A DNA stretch of 64,000 nt from NCBI RefSeq assembly GCF_041897535.1, contig NZ_CP169217.1:806001-870000 (forward strand). Reading direction: 5' to 3'. Each line of letters opens with the position of its first letter. Positions within the stretch are counted from its first letter, which is position 1. Below, piece by piece: positions 1 to 8,708 of the stretch. This DNA comes from Methylomicrobium lacus_A. Lineage in GTDB: Bacteria; Pseudomonadota; Gammaproteobacteria; Methylococcales; Methylomonadaceae. The translations under genes and the position numbers were made by a program. The notes under the pieces were generated by a model that had not been told where the DNA came from, did not search any database, and was given only the letters and a program-made list of their open reading frames with translations.

Positions 1-1204
1 GGTATAAGTCCAGCGAAAAGGCTTAGCGAGGGTTTCATTGAAGAAATCGATAAACTGAAAAATACGTCCTTTCAAATCTGCTCTCGAGGTGAAGCTTGCC
101 CGTTTGAGCAAGCGACGGGATAGAATGCCAAACCAAATCTCGATCTGATTCAGCCACGAGCAATGCTTGGGCGTATAAACAAAGCGAATGCGATGGCTTT
201 CGTCCTGCAAAAAAGCCGCGCGGGAGTTCATATCCCGTAGTACTCCGCGTTCCCCTTTCACGCCCAAGTCCTCGTCAATTCCGCAGGCTTTGGCGATCCA
301 TTCCACCAGCGTCGCGGATTTATGGGTGTTCAACTGATCGGCCACAAACAGCCATTGCCCCTGAGGGTCTGTGGCGACGGTTTGCTGCACGTGGGCGACA
401 AAGTCAGCTTCTGTTCGTGTGTCCTGAACAGTGGGCGCAATGACCTTGCCTGTTGCCACCTCGAAGTTGGCAATCAGGGCTTGGGTGCCGTGGCGCCGGT
501 ATTCGTACTCGATCCGTTCCGGCTGTCCGGGTTGCATGGGCTGTGCGGGGTGAATGCGCTCCAGGGCCTGAATGCCGGTTTTTTCATCGATGCTGATCAC
601 GTGAATGCCTTGCGCATGCAGCGCCGGGGCTTGCCGATACAGGTCGCATACCGCTTCGACGTTGACCTGGAAGGTGGCTTCATCGTCGATGGTGGGATTC
701 AGCCAATAGCGCGTTCGATGCGGCTTTAGCTGACCCTGCATTTAAAAAACGACCAATACTGGTCGCTGAGATACGGTCGACAATGCCTTGCTTAACGGCT
801 TCCCGTGCCAAATCTTTGCGCGTCCAATGCGTCAAGGGTGAAGGCGGCGTTTCACAAGCCAACGCCAGCAGTTGGCAGACCTGTTCGGCGCTGAAGGTCT
901 GTGGTGCACCCGGACGTTCCGCATCCGCCAGAATCGTCTCGATCTGCCGGCGTAAACGTTCGGGATCATCTTCGCAGGCAGCCAGCGCCTCTTGGGCCGA
1001 CAGCCAACGACGACGCCACAAACCGACCGTCTCTTCCTTGATGTTCAGACCCTGCGCGCTGGCCTTGTTGCGACGGCCGGCTCCCGCATTTAAGACGATG
1101 CGCGCCCGCTGCACTAAACTGTGCGGCAGTTGCCGACTTCGAACAATGGCTTCCAGCGTCGATTGTTGGGCTTGCGTCAAAATAAGCGGAGTGAGTGGGC
1201 GCAT
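1..1204 (-). mobile_element. IS630-family transposase in two overlapping frames, running off the left edge
   Basis: Two minus-strand frames together give an IS630-type DDE transposase. The upstream frame (1204 to 680) encodes the N-terminal helix-turn-helix half (starts MRPLTPLILTQAQ). The downstream frame can begin at an ATG at 741, after a run ttttttaaatg, and continues past base 1. It carries the catalytic domain: first Asp in VISIDEKTG, second in LFVADQLNTH, third acidic residue in the SWLNQIEIWF motif. The two halves join by a +1 change of frame at about 740. Some IS630 elements are known to use programmed frameshifting, so this could be a functional slip rather than a mutation. The right end lies somewhere between 1204 and about 1280, but I could not define an inverted repeat. 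The insertion seems to have removed the 5' end of the NERD gene beside it. Confidence 0.85.
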
Positions 1205-1279
1205 CGCTTCCTTGCGGGATGATTTTCGGGCTTGCTATTATCCTTCATTTTTTAGGTTTGTAGTACTAGGCAAAATTAG

Positions 1280-1961
1280 GGCCGTTGCATACAGAGGCGG
1301 GCAATACCGCTTCTACTTGTAATTGCCTTCCTGAAAACACCTTTCATGAAAGGCATATTCGGTGAATTCCAGGTCAACTGGGCTGCCCGACGCTTTCTCG
1401 ATAAAAATGTTTACCGCTTGTTCAAAAACGTCACCCTGCCGACAGCGAGCAGCGGCACGACTCAGGTTGATCATGTGATCGTATCCAAGTACGGCGTCTT
1501 CGTGATCGAAACCAAGAACATGAAAGGCTGGATATTCGGCGGTCCGAATCAGAAAATCTGGACGCAAACGCTTTACCGGCATACCAGCAAATTTCTGAAC
1601 CCGCTGCATCAGAATGACAAGCATACGCGAACACTGCAATCGACGTTGGAACTTGATCCAAGCAAGATTTTTTCGCTGGTCGTTTTTGTCGGCGACAGCA
1701 CCTTCAAAACATCCATGCCGGACAATGTGGTTTCTGGCCGCGGTTATATCCGTTTTATTAAAGCCAAAAAGCAAGTTGTGTTGAGCGATAGCGAAATTCG
1801 ATCGATCTGCGAAAGGTAAAAACCGGCAAAACACCCCATCCTGTCCGCAATGCGGCAAGCCGATGGTACTGCGCACCACACGAAACAGCGATAACCCAGG
1901 CAAGACATTTATGGGGTGCTTCGGATTCCCAAAATGCAGAACAATTAAACCCGTTGCATGA
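1280..1961 (+). pseudogene. NERD-domain protein with topoisomerase-type zinc finger, 5' truncated and frameshifted
   Basis: The frame open from 1280 encodes a hydrophobic segment (PLLLVIAFLKTPF), then a nuclease-related NERD domain (GEFQVN, VDHVIVSKYGVFVIETKNMKG). The first usable ATG is at 1346, but homologous proteins normally begin further upstream with a membrane segment, and that segment is visible here without a start codon. The frame stops at 1819. One base over, 1812-1961 encodes the expected C-terminal zinc finger (CPQCGKPMVLRT, then GCFGFPKC). So the gene lost its 5' end, probably to the IS630 insertion, and has a single-base frameshift near 1800-1840. NERD proteins are predicted DNA-processing nucleases. 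This copy is probably dead, unless the frameshift is a sequencing error. Confidence 0.75.
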
Positions 1962-2124
1962 ACCTAATTCAATTTTCTCAGTAATCAAGAATTCATTAAT
2001 ACAGCTAAAAATCAATAAGTAGTTTTACTAGGATCTAACGCACTAAAACTATGCTAGTATTAAGAAAAAGCCAAGCTAATTCCTCGGCGGGATGTATTTT
2101 GCTATCAAGAAAGAGTGTATAAAA

Positions 2125-2373
2125 ATGTTTACAAAACTTATCATATCATTATTCCTTGCATCTGCACTGCTGTTTACGACAGCGACTTGGCTATATGTAG
2201 CCAATCATGGTAAAGGAAATGACTGCCAAGGAAATAGCTGCGGCAGCCTAGTCCATAGAGTACCAGAAATTGCGGCAACAGGAGCGGGGAGCGCGATCGC
2301 TCTGGTAACGGGTGTTGTTCTATTAATGAGAGAAAGAAGGCAGTCTGGCCGTTCGTCTAAATCTAACTCATAA
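2125..2373 (+). CDS. Small two-helix membrane protein, unknown
   Basis: About 82 residues from the ATG at 2125, which is preceded by an A/G-rich stretch (aagaaagag). An in-frame ATG at 2092 is possible but adds a charged N-terminus. The product has an N-terminal hydrophobic helix (LIISLFLASALLFTTATWLY), a short loop with two cysteines (NDCQGNSCG) and a second hydrophobic helix (ATGAGSAIALVTGVVLL), and ends in a basic tail. The cysteine pair would lie outside the cytoplasm if both ends are inside. I do not recognise a family. It sits between two mobile-element remnants. Confidence 0.5.
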   Translation: MFTKLIISLFLASALLFTTATWLYVANHGKGNDCQGNSCGSLVHRVPEIAATGAGSAIALVTGVVLLMRERRQSGRSSKSNS

Positions 2374-2480
2374 CCAAATCGACTGACACGCCCATTGCCG
2401 TCGGAAAATGGGTGAAAATAGGTCTATCGATGGTGCGAAGCGACCATCGCGATAACCTGCGCCACTTCCCTATCGATATG

Positions 2481-2940
2481 CACTGTGGCAAGCGTTGGCA
2501 GCACAGCGGTTGCCAATCCTTGCTGTACCGAAGGCGTTTGCAGCGCTTACGCCAGCATTTTCAATCCATCCTGGAACGCGCCGCAACGACGCAGGGCGAT
2601 ACGCGCACCGATCTCACGCCTTGTCGCAAGCTTTTGCGCGACAGCCCCAGACTGTGGTCGTTTTTGAAATATCAAGGCGTACCGATGACGAACCATGCCG
2701 CAGAGCAAAGTCTGCGCCCGTATGTCATTTGGCGGAAAAATCAGCTTCTTCACACAATCGCATCGGGGCAATCAGTTTCGGCCGATGATGTTTTCCCTGA
2801 TAGAGACGTGCAAGCGCCTCAAGGTCAATGTCTATCACAGGCCCTGCGGACGATTTGCCGGTAAGGGGTGATAGAGGGGTATGTCTCCTTCCGGTTGCCA
2901 TTCCCGACTTTGGCTTGCTTGCCTGGCTTCGGGGTGGACT
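2481..2940 (+). mobile_element. IS66 transposase 3' remnant
   Basis: This stretch matches the 3' third of the complete IS66 transposase at 24630-26120 (for example HCGKRWQHSGCQSLLYRRRL, RDSPRLW, FLKYQGVPMTN, AAEQSLRPYVIWRK). It has many substitutions and frame changes. It starts abruptly inside the coding region and ends close to where the intact element ends (matching cggttgccattccc). There is no 5' part and no left inverted repeat, so it is an inactive, older fragment and not a recent copy of the intact element. Confidence 0.85.
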
Positions 2941-2978
2941 TGGATGCATTTCCGTTCCAGCCTTGATATCTTAGGCCT

Positions 2979-4082
2979 TTACCCAACCACGAAGAATTTG
3001 CGCCTGAAATAAAGCGCCACCTTGACCAGACCGATCAATACCGGCACTTCGATCAAGGGCCCGATCACCGCGGCAAACGCCTCACCGGACTGCAGGCCGA
3101 AAACCGCCACCGCGACCGCAATCGCCAATTCAAAGTTGTTGCTGGCGGCGGTGAAGGAGAGTGTCGCGCTGATGCGGTAGCCGACGCCGGTCCTGGCCGA
3201 CATGTAAAAGGTGACCAGGAACATGATCAGAAAATAGATCACCAGCGGCACCGCGATGCGCAGGACATCCATCGGCAACTGCACGATGTATTCGCCTTTC
3301 AGCGAGAACATGACCAGGATCGTGAACAACAGCGCCAGCAAGGTGACCGGGCTGATCTTGGGGATGAACTTTTCTTCATACCACTCCCGGCCTTTTCGCC
3401 GCACCAGAAAAAACCGGGTCAGCATGCCGCCGAAAAACGGAATGCCCAGATAGATCAGCACGCTTTCGGCGACCTGCCCCATCGTGATTGGCACCGCCAG
3501 ACCGGAAGCGATACCGAGCCAGTCCGGAAGGATCGTCACGAAAGCATACGCATAAACCGAAAAAAACAGCATTTGGAAGATCGAATTGAAAGCGACCAGA
3601 CCGGCGCAGTATTCGGTGTCGCCTTCGGCCAGTTCGTTCCAGACCAGCACCATCGCAATGCAGCGCGCCAGGCCGATGATGATCAGGCCGACCATGTATT
3701 CCGGATAGTCGCGCAGAAAGACGATCGCCAAGGCAAACATCAATACCGGACCGATGATCCAGTTTTGGACCAGGGAAAGCACCAGCACCTGGGTGTTTTT
3801 GAAAACCTCCGGCAATTCCTCGTAGCGCACCTTCGCCAGCGGCGGATACATCATCAGGATCAGGCCGATCGCGATCGGTATCGACGTGGTCCCGACCTGG
3901 AAATGATTCAGCCATGCGGTGAAACCGGGTGAAAAATAGCCGCTCGCGACGCCCGCGATCATCGCGGCGAAAATCCACACGGTCAGGAACCTATCGATGA
4001 ATCCCAGGCGCTTGGGCCGATCCGAGCCTTTTCGAAGATTTTGAGGACTTGCGGTATTTGCTAATAAGTCCGATTTTGACAT
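2979..4082 (-). CDS. acr3: Arsenite efflux permease Acr3
   Basis: This 367-residue, highly hydrophobic protein has about ten predicted membrane helices and is the usual length for ACR3. It exports arsenite from the cytoplasm using the membrane gradient. The sequence shows the ACR3 hallmark GLARCIAMVLVWN, whose cysteine is essential in studied members, and the late SFTAASNNFELAIAVA motif typical of the family. It is the last gene of the minus-strand operon arsR-arsI-arsC-acr3, 20 bases after arsC. The reductase upstream supplies its substrate, As(III). A small divergent N-terminal cytoplasmic extension (about 25 residues, basic) precedes the first helix. Confidence 0.95.
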   Translation of the reverse strand: MSKSDLLANTASPQNLRKGSDRPKRLGFIDRFLTVWIFAAMIAGVASGYFSPGFTAWLNHFQVGTTSIPIAIGLILMMYPPLAKVRYEELPEVFKNTQVLVLSLVQNWIIGPVLMFALAIVFLRDYPEYMVGLIIIGLARCIAMVLVWNELAEGDTEYCAGLVAFNSIFQMLFFSVYAYAFVTILPDWLGIASGLAVPITMGQVAESVLIYLGIPFFGGMLTRFFLVRRKGREWYEEKFIPKISPVTLLALLFTILVMFSLKGEYIVQLPMDVLRIAVPLVIYFLIMFLVTFYMSARTGVGYRISATLSFTAASNNFELAIAVAVAVFGLQSGEAFAAVIGPLIEVPVLIGLVKVALYFRRKFFVVG

Positions 4083-4102
4083 GCTGATGCCCCTAAATTT
4101 TG

Positions 4103-4582
4103 TCAGTCATCGATTTTGCCGATCGCATTCAATTCCACCACCAACGCCTCGCCGGCCATCTCTTCCAGCGGCAACGCCAGCATTTGCTTGATGCGCCGTT
4201 CGATGGCCTTATAAGTGGTTTCAAACGCCGCCTTGACCTCATCGTCCGTACCCTTCACATGACCCGGATCGGACAAGCCCCAATGCGCCCTCGGTATCGG
4301 CCGCAAATAGACCGGACAGGTTTCGCCGGCGGCGTTATCGCAGACGGTAATCGCGACATCGATCGGCTGATTTTCAAATGCATCCCAGGATTTGCTGCTC
4401 ATCCCTTCCGTGGAAATGCCGTGCCGTTGTAGCAGCGCGACCGCGCCCGCGTTCAACCGCCCCAAAGGCTGGCTGCCGGCCGAAAAAGCGGTGATGCGCC
4501 CCTTGCCCAGGTGATTGAACAAGGCTTCGCTGATGATGCTGCGGCAGGAATTGCCGGTGCAAATGACAAGTACGTTTAACAT
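4103..4582 (-). CDS. arsC: Arsenate reductase, low-molecular-weight phosphatase type
   Basis: This 159-residue enzyme reduces As(V) to As(III) in the cytoplasm. It has the N-terminal P-loop CTGNSCRS (CX5R) at residues 8-15 and the Asp-Pro signature (LSDPGHVKG) near residue 105. Cysteines in VCDNAAGETCPVY (about residues 81 and 89) are placed like the relay cysteines of the thioredoxin-coupled ArsC type. This separates it from the glutaredoxin-type ArsC of E. coli. It lies between arsI and acr3 on the same strand. Its product is the substrate of the downstream Acr3 exporter. Confidence 0.93.
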   Translation of the reverse strand: MLNVLVICTGNSCRSIISEALFNHLGKGRITAFSAGSQPLGRLNAGAVALLQRHGISTEGMSSKSWDAFENQPIDVAITVCDNAAGETCPVYLRPIPRAHWGLSDPGHVKGTDDEVKAAFETTYKAIERRIKQMLALPLEEMAGEALVVELNAIGKIDD

Positions 4583-4633
4583 GGTGTATCCGGTTATGAT
4601 GTAAGGTTGCGTTATTTACTGGAACGATCCCGA

Positions 4634-5089
4634 TCAGCCGCCGCAACAAGAAGAAGCCTTGCTCTCGGACGGACGGCAAGCAAACGGATTTTCGCCATCG
4701 GACGGCGCTTTTTGATCGTTGAAGGTCGGAATTTCGGACAGCGAATGAAAAGACTCCCAGGCAATGCCTTGCGGATCGGTAATCCAGTATTTGTCAGAAC
4801 GCATATAGCAGCAGGCCGCCTGCTCCTGGGTTTCGATCCGCCCTTGCGTGGCGTCGAGACGCTGCTTGATCTCCTGAAGCTCGTCGCCGTCTTCCGCCTG
4901 AATTCCGAGATGATCGAGCCCGAGCTTGGCGCTGCGGTTCGAAATCGCAAAATTCACGCGCGGATCATCCAGCATCCATTTGGCATAATCGTGATGCCTG
5001 ACCGTCGGCTCACAACCGAACAACGTGCTGTAGAAACCAATGTTCCGGTCGAGATCGTCAACGGCCAAGTGAATATGGAATCTTTTCAT
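4634..5089 (-). CDS. arsI: ArsI/CadI-type VOC-fold protein, probable organoarsenical C-As lyase
   Basis: 151 residues with the glyoxalase/extradiol-dioxygenase (VOC) fold. Probable Fe(II) ligands are His5 (in MKRFHIH), His60 (LGLDHLGIQ) and Glu112 (GIAWESFH). The vicinal cysteines Cys93-Cys94 in AACCYMRSDKYW match the As(III)-binding pair of ArsI, which cleaves the carbon-arsenic bond of trivalent methyl- or aromatic arsenicals. The C-terminus has further cysteines (FACRP and SSCCGG). The family is also annotated cadmium-induced CadI, but the neighbours support an arsenic role. A probable ArsR operator lies just upstream, at 5107-5130. Confidence 0.85.
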   Translation of the reverse strand: MKRFHIHLAVDDLDRNIGFYSTLFGCEPTVRHHDYAKWMLDDPRVNFAISNRSAKLGLDHLGIQAEDGDELQEIKQRLDATQGRIETQEQAACCYMRSDKYWITDPQGIAWESFHSLSEIPTFNDQKAPSDGENPFACRPSESKASSCCGG

Positions 5090-5106
5090 TTCTATACCTA
5101 TAAAGT

Positions 5107-5130
5107 GATATACGAATAAGCGAATATATA
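5107..5130 (-). promoter_or_regulatory. Probable ArsR operator upstream of arsI
   Basis: The sequence gatatacgaataag followed by cgaatatata is an imperfect AT-rich palindrome almost identical to the one upstream of arsR at 5546-5567. It lies 18 bases upstream of the arsI start, inside the arsR-arsI gap. Two copies of one motif, each placed before a gene of one arsenic operon, suggest ArsR controls arsI-arsC-acr3 from an internal promoter as well as controlling itself. Confidence 0.65.
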
Positions 5131-5182
5131 AAGCAAAATAAAACGCGTCCGTGGAAGCGACACCTACGTCGCGATTAACGCC

Positions 5183-5530
5183 TCAACAGCAGACTGAGAC
5201 TTCCGGCCGACAGTCCATCTTGTTCAATCGATCGAGATCCTTTTGAAACTGCTCGCCCTCTGAAGCCGCCACCAAGGCTTTATCCAATAATGGTAACGCC
5301 CAAGGAGGCAGCTTCGGATTGATCTGATAATACACCCACTGCCCTTCTCGGCTATCCAGTAGCAGCCCGTTTTGGCGCAAATACGCCAGATGCCGGGATA
5401 TTTTCGGCTGCGACAAGGCCAAGGCCGCAGTCAATTCGCAAACGCAAAGCTTGCCTTCTTTCTGCAAAATCGTCACGCAACGCAAACGCGTTTCATCCGA
5501 CAGACATTTAAAAAACTGTACCGGGGTCAT
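5183..5530 (-). CDS. arsR: ArsR-family arsenic-responsive repressor
   Basis: 115-residue winged-helix repressor of the ArsR/SmtB family. The metal-sensing motif LCVCEL (Cys29 and Cys31) is followed by the DNA-recognition helix (LSQPKISRHLAYLRQNGLL) and a beta wing (DSREGQWVYYQI). The C-terminus has an additional Cys and ends CC, possible further arsenite ligands. It is the first gene of the arsenic operon. A promoter and an overlapping palindrome sit directly upstream, consistent with autorepression relieved by As(III). Confidence 0.93.
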   Translation of the reverse strand: MTPVQFFKCLSDETRLRCVTILQKEGKLCVCELTAALALSQPKISRHLAYLRQNGLLLDSREGQWVYYQINPKLPPWALPLLDKALVAASEGEQFQKDLDRLNKMDCRPEVSVCC

Positions 5531-5545
5531 AGGCTATGGGTAATT

Positions 5546-5567
5546 GATATACGCATAAGCATATATA
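5546..5567 (-). promoter_or_regulatory. Probable ArsR operator upstream of arsR
   Basis: The sequence gatatacgcataagcatata plus ta is an imperfect palindrome (arms ATAT and GC around a TA-rich centre), 16 bases upstream of the arsR start. It overlaps the predicted -10 element and matches the second copy before arsI. Binding of ArsR here would block RNA polymerase. Confidence 0.7.
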
Positions 5568-5586
5568 AAAGAACGGATCGAGACAA
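5558..5586 (-). promoter_or_regulatory. Predicted sigma-70 promoter of arsR
   Basis: On the minus strand TTGTCT (5586-5581) and TATGCT (5563-5558) are 17 bases apart, a good -35/-10 pair. The -10 element overlaps the palindromic operator. Prediction from sequence only. Confidence 0.5.
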
Positions 5587-5686
5587 TCTTTTTTCGTAAA
5601 TACAGCAAGCGCCCGTCAAATCGAAAGGACCGGCTTCGAATTCCTCGATTCCGCAAAGCTTCATCTAAGCTACACCAATCAGGAAT

Positions 5687-6160
5687 TCATGCAATCCGCA
5701 ATTTTTCGAGAGAGGCCAATGCGCCTTGGCTGCCAATGTCGGGCGTAATCACCAATTCGAGCACGGTGACATCGGCAAGCGCCAAAGCGTGTTCTTCCAT
5801 TTCGGTCGTGCTTCCATCCGGATTGAAATTCCATTGCTGACGCACGATCTCTTGAAATGTTTGACCATGGTCTTTAGACCAGCGCAAGACATATTCTTGC
5901 GTCCTTGTGACTGCGGATTCCATAAAACCGAGTTGAATCTTATGGATATTTTGCGGTAGTTTAAAAAGCAATCGAATCGTTTGTGTTCCCGGTTTACCGG
6001 CCCGCCAGCCATGCCCCCTGTTGGGTAACAAAGCCGCCTCAATCGGATGGTCGCTCTCTTCGGAGGTAATTTCGACGTCCGCCAGCGCCTCCAAATCCAG
6101 CCAGATTGAAGTCGAGCTTTCGTTGTCAGGCAAAATATCAGCAATAATTTGTTTCTTCAT
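5687..6160 (-). CDS. Discoidin-like (F5/8-type) beta-sandwich protein, unknown role
   Basis: 157 residues, no signal peptide or membrane helix. The pattern (GHGWRAGKPGTQTIRLLFKLPQ, MESAVTRTQEYVLRWS, then a C-terminal SLEKLRIA) resembles the galactose-binding/discoidin fold, where a surface groove binds a ligand. I cannot name a ligand or pathway. It stands alone on the minus strand, upstream of the arsenic operon but separated from it by about 150 bases, and so is probably not part of it. Confidence 0.6.
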   Translation of the reverse strand: MKKQIIADILPDNESSTSIWLDLEALADVEITSEESDHPIEAALLPNRGHGWRAGKPGTQTIRLLFKLPQNIHKIQLGFMESAVTRTQEYVLRWSKDHGQTFQEIVRQQWNFNPDGSTTEMEEHALALADVTVLELVITPDIGSQGALASLEKLRIA

Positions 6161-6410
6161 TGCCGCAGAATACCACGAATAATTTGATTAATTCTGAATC
6201 ATTTTATTAGGTTGTTGCAATAGCGTAGTGATTTCTATCATTATTTCGCCCTCCCCCGCCCAACCACACCCCGAATTGTTTTTTCATATCAATAGATTAC
6301 CCCGGAATTAACTTTAAATTTTGAGACGAAAAGTTGAAATTAACGGCGCCGGACATTGTCCTATTGATGTCCGTAAAGAGGCATCAATAATCACTATTAG
6401 GAGAAGATCG

Positions 6411-6629
6411 ATGATTTCAGAAATAGACTTGCTGAGAGACGACATCCCGAGGCTAGAGAAGAAATTTGGGGCGGGCGACCCATTTGTTCAGGTTTTGAAA
6501 GCGCATTTAGCGGCTTTGCAAAATAAACAGGAACAATTGCCACAGAGGAAAAAATCTCATCGGGGTTTTATAAACTTTAAAAAGTCTCAAATCCAAAAAA
6601 GCAATGAAATTCCAAACAGCCGGATGTAA
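6411..6629 (+). CDS. Small basic hypothetical protein
   Basis: 72 residues from the ATG at 6411, chosen because a strong ribosome-binding site (aggagaag) lies just upstream. Further upstream starts in the same frame lack one. The N-terminal 40 residues look like an amphipathic helical hairpin (EIDLLRDDIPRLEKKFGAGD, then VQVLKAHLAALQNKQEQL), followed by a basic, probably disordered tail rich in Lys, Gln and Ser. No family recognised. Confidence 0.5.
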   Translation: MISEIDLLRDDIPRLEKKFGAGDPFVQVLKAHLAALQNKQEQLPQRKKSHRGFINFKKSQIQKSNEIPNSRM

Positions 6630-6689
6630 CGTGGGGATGGCTCGCATGTCTGTAGGCAACCCGCGTGCAGCCCTTTTAACAGCTTATAG

Positions 6690-7073
6690 CTAGGCTTCAC
6701 GTTTCTTGGGCACCAAAACCCACAGCACGGCTGCGATTAAAAATAGCGCGGGGACGTCACCGATAAGGTTTGCTAGCTCGTTTTCGTCCGCAATAGCATG
6801 AACCAGCATGATTCCGCCATGCACGATACTTGACCAGATGGTAAACCAGATCAGGCTCAGGTGTTCTATCGGATTTCTTGCGGCTAGGATCAGGAACACA
6901 CCCAATGTGGCATATATCCCCATAATCATCTGTTCATATTCAGGCTGACGCGGCTCCCACCCCCAACCTTCCGGCCATATCCACATCATCAGGGGATAAA
7001 CCCCGACTATGAAAATGGTCCCGAAAATCCGAAGAGACAGACTGAGGTATTTGATTTTTTGATCTTGTGTCAT
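6690..7073 (-). CDS. Small integral membrane protein, DUF6632-like
   Basis: 127 residues from the ATG at 7073, which has an excellent Shine-Dalgarno (GAGGAGGT) directly upstream. An upstream in-frame ATG at 7124 lacks one. Four hydrophobic helices are visible: FGTIFIVGVYPLMMWIW, MIMGIYATLGVFLILAA, SLIWFTIWSSIVHGGIMLV and ALFLIAAVLWVLV. It ends in a basic KKREA tail. It resembles the DUF6632 family of unknown function. It lies on the same strand as the BASS transporter, about 90 bases downstream of that gene's stop. Confidence 0.65.
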   Translation of the reverse strand: MTQDQKIKYLSLSLRIFGTIFIVGVYPLMMWIWPEGWGWEPRQPEYEQMIMGIYATLGVFLILAARNPIEHLSLIWFTIWSSIVHGGIMLVHAIADENELANLIGDVPALFLIAAVLWVLVPKKREA

Positions 7074-7163
7074 TTTTACCTCCTCATGGTTGTATTCGCT
7101 TTTTGATGTGTAACGCCAAAGCACAGATGTCGGGCATAAAAAGCATGCCCCATCTACCCGGCT

Positions 7164-8231
7164 CTATACTGGCTTCAATTTTATTCCACGCTGAAACAGC
7201 GTAAAGTCAACGAATGAAGCCATCAGATGCTGAACAAGATTATAAAGAATAATCGGCAACATGACTTGCGGGTGATCGGCTAAGGCGACTGAAACCAACA
7301 CCAATCCCGTGCCGTTGTTGTTCATACCTAGCCCGAACATCAGCGAAGCCATGTCTTGGCGTTTTGTGCAGAAGATTTGTGCCAATAAATAGCCGGTAGC
7401 AAATGTAGCTGCACAAAGCGCAACGACAATCACCAGCAGAATGGCGAGAAAGTCAATGTCAGGCTGGGACAATGCCTTAGGCAGGCTGAGTGATGCGTTG
7501 GAATAATTGAGCAATAGCAAGATGCCGTAGTTGACCAGTTTTATATGGGATTTCGCGTCTGTAAGACGATGTTCACCGATCAGACGATGCGCAAGAATGC
7601 CAAGTAACGACGGCAGGATGACCCAAATCCCCAGAAACGAAATCACCCCATCGGAGGCGATTTCGTGCAAATCTTCAGAGTAATCTCCCGTCGTCACCAA
7701 GCCAACAGCATGGAGAACCAGCGGCGTGAGTAGCGGACTCAGCAATGTGGAAAGCAACACCAAGCCGAGACTTAAAGCAATATTTCCATTGGCGTTCTGC
7801 GACCATGCTGTAGATGCTCCGGCAATCGGCATGGAAGCAACCAAGGCGAGACCAACCAGAATATGCTGGGCCTCTTCTGAATTATGCCAGAATCGCATGA
7901 TGAAACTCAGGCCAATGATGAAGGCTAACGGCGTCACCAAATTACCTGACAAACCGCTGAACAGCACCAACGGCTTGCGTACCAATTGACTGAGTTCCTG
8001 AGTCTTGACTCCCAGACCGGCATTGAAAAGCAATAACGCGAGCATTAGCGGTGGCAAGGCAAAATCAATTTTATTTTGCAATAAGACGATGCCGCCCAAA
8101 TCAACTTCACGAATCCAGATGCCGAATCCCGGCAGCACGGCAGCGATAAAATAGGACGCAATAATTATCCATATGAAATAGTGATGGATGATGTGCGTGA
8201 TGGTTTCAAGTGAGTTCTTTGTCGATTTCAT
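7164..8231 (-). CDS. BASS-family sodium-coupled transporter
   Basis: 355-residue polytopic protein with about nine or ten hydrophobic helices, resembling the bile acid:sodium symporter superfamily. Family-like features are the paired discontinuous-helix motifs: SMPIAGASTAWSQNANGNI in the first half and GLGMNNNGTGLVLVSVALAD in the second, which form the substrate and Na+ sites in structurally known members. The substrate cannot be told from sequence; organic anions are usual for this superfamily. The gene is monocistronic or co-transcribed with the small membrane protein downstream. Confidence 0.8.
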   Translation of the reverse strand: MKSTKNSLETITHIIHHYFIWIIIASYFIAAVLPGFGIWIREVDLGGIVLLQNKIDFALPPLMLALLLFNAGLGVKTQELSQLVRKPLVLFSGLSGNLVTPLAFIIGLSFIMRFWHNSEEAQHILVGLALVASMPIAGASTAWSQNANGNIALSLGLVLLSTLLSPLLTPLVLHAVGLVTTGDYSEDLHEIASDGVISFLGIWVILPSLLGILAHRLIGEHRLTDAKSHIKLVNYGILLLLNYSNASLSLPKALSQPDIDFLAILLVIVVALCAATFATGYLLAQIFCTKRQDMASLMFGLGMNNNGTGLVLVSVALADHPQVMLPIILYNLVQHLMASFVDFTLFQRGIKLKPV

Positions 8232-8265
8232 GCTTTATGTCCCGTTACGACAGTCATTTCTCGGC

Positions 8266-8708
8266 TCATCGCTTAAAAGCTATGATGAGAATGCCGGATC
8301 CCACCATAAAAATCCCGGTCCACTCTCGGACGGATGGACGCTCGTCAAGAAATAAAAATGCGAACAATGCCACCAGCACCAGGCTAAATTTATCTACCGG
8401 AGCCACTTTAGAGGCGTCGCCGATTTGCAGCGCCCGGAAGTAACATAACCAGGAAGCACCTGTCGCCAATCCCGAAAGGATTAAAAACCACCATGTCTTT
8501 GACGAGAGATCAAAGGGATTATTCCATTTGCCGGCGAAAAAAAACCGAATCCGACCAGTACGGGCAAAATAATTGCCGTTCTAATCAATGTTGCAAGATC
8601 AGAGTCCACGCCTTGGATTCCAATCTTCGCAAAAACGGCAGTGAGTGCCACGAACACGGCAGATAAAAAATGCCCAGAAGAACTAATTAGATTAGATGCT
8701 ATTGCCAT
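8266..8708 (-). pseudogene. EamA/DMT-family transporter with a frameshift in an A8 run
   Basis: Two minus-strand frames together make one typical EamA protein of about 147 residues. The first half starts at 8708 (MAIASNLISSSGHFLSAVF, FAKIGIQGVDSDLATLIRT). The second half continues to 8266 (ATGASWLCYFRALQIGD, LDERPSVREWTGI). The frame changes inside a run of eight A at 8537-8544. One more base there would restore VGFGFFFAGKWNNPFDLSSK. Homopolymer length errors are common, so the gene may be intact in the organism. These proteins are small multidrug- or metabolite-type membrane transporters with no assigned substrate. Confidence 0.75.

Noticed and set aside
783..1322. Plus-strand open frame of 179 codons
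   Set aside because: Antisense to the IS630 transposase and full of Cys, Arg and Ser; no coding character.
2412..2864. A 150-codon protein gene
   Set aside because: Its sequence is the degraded 3' part of an IS66 transposase, so it is listed as a remnant.
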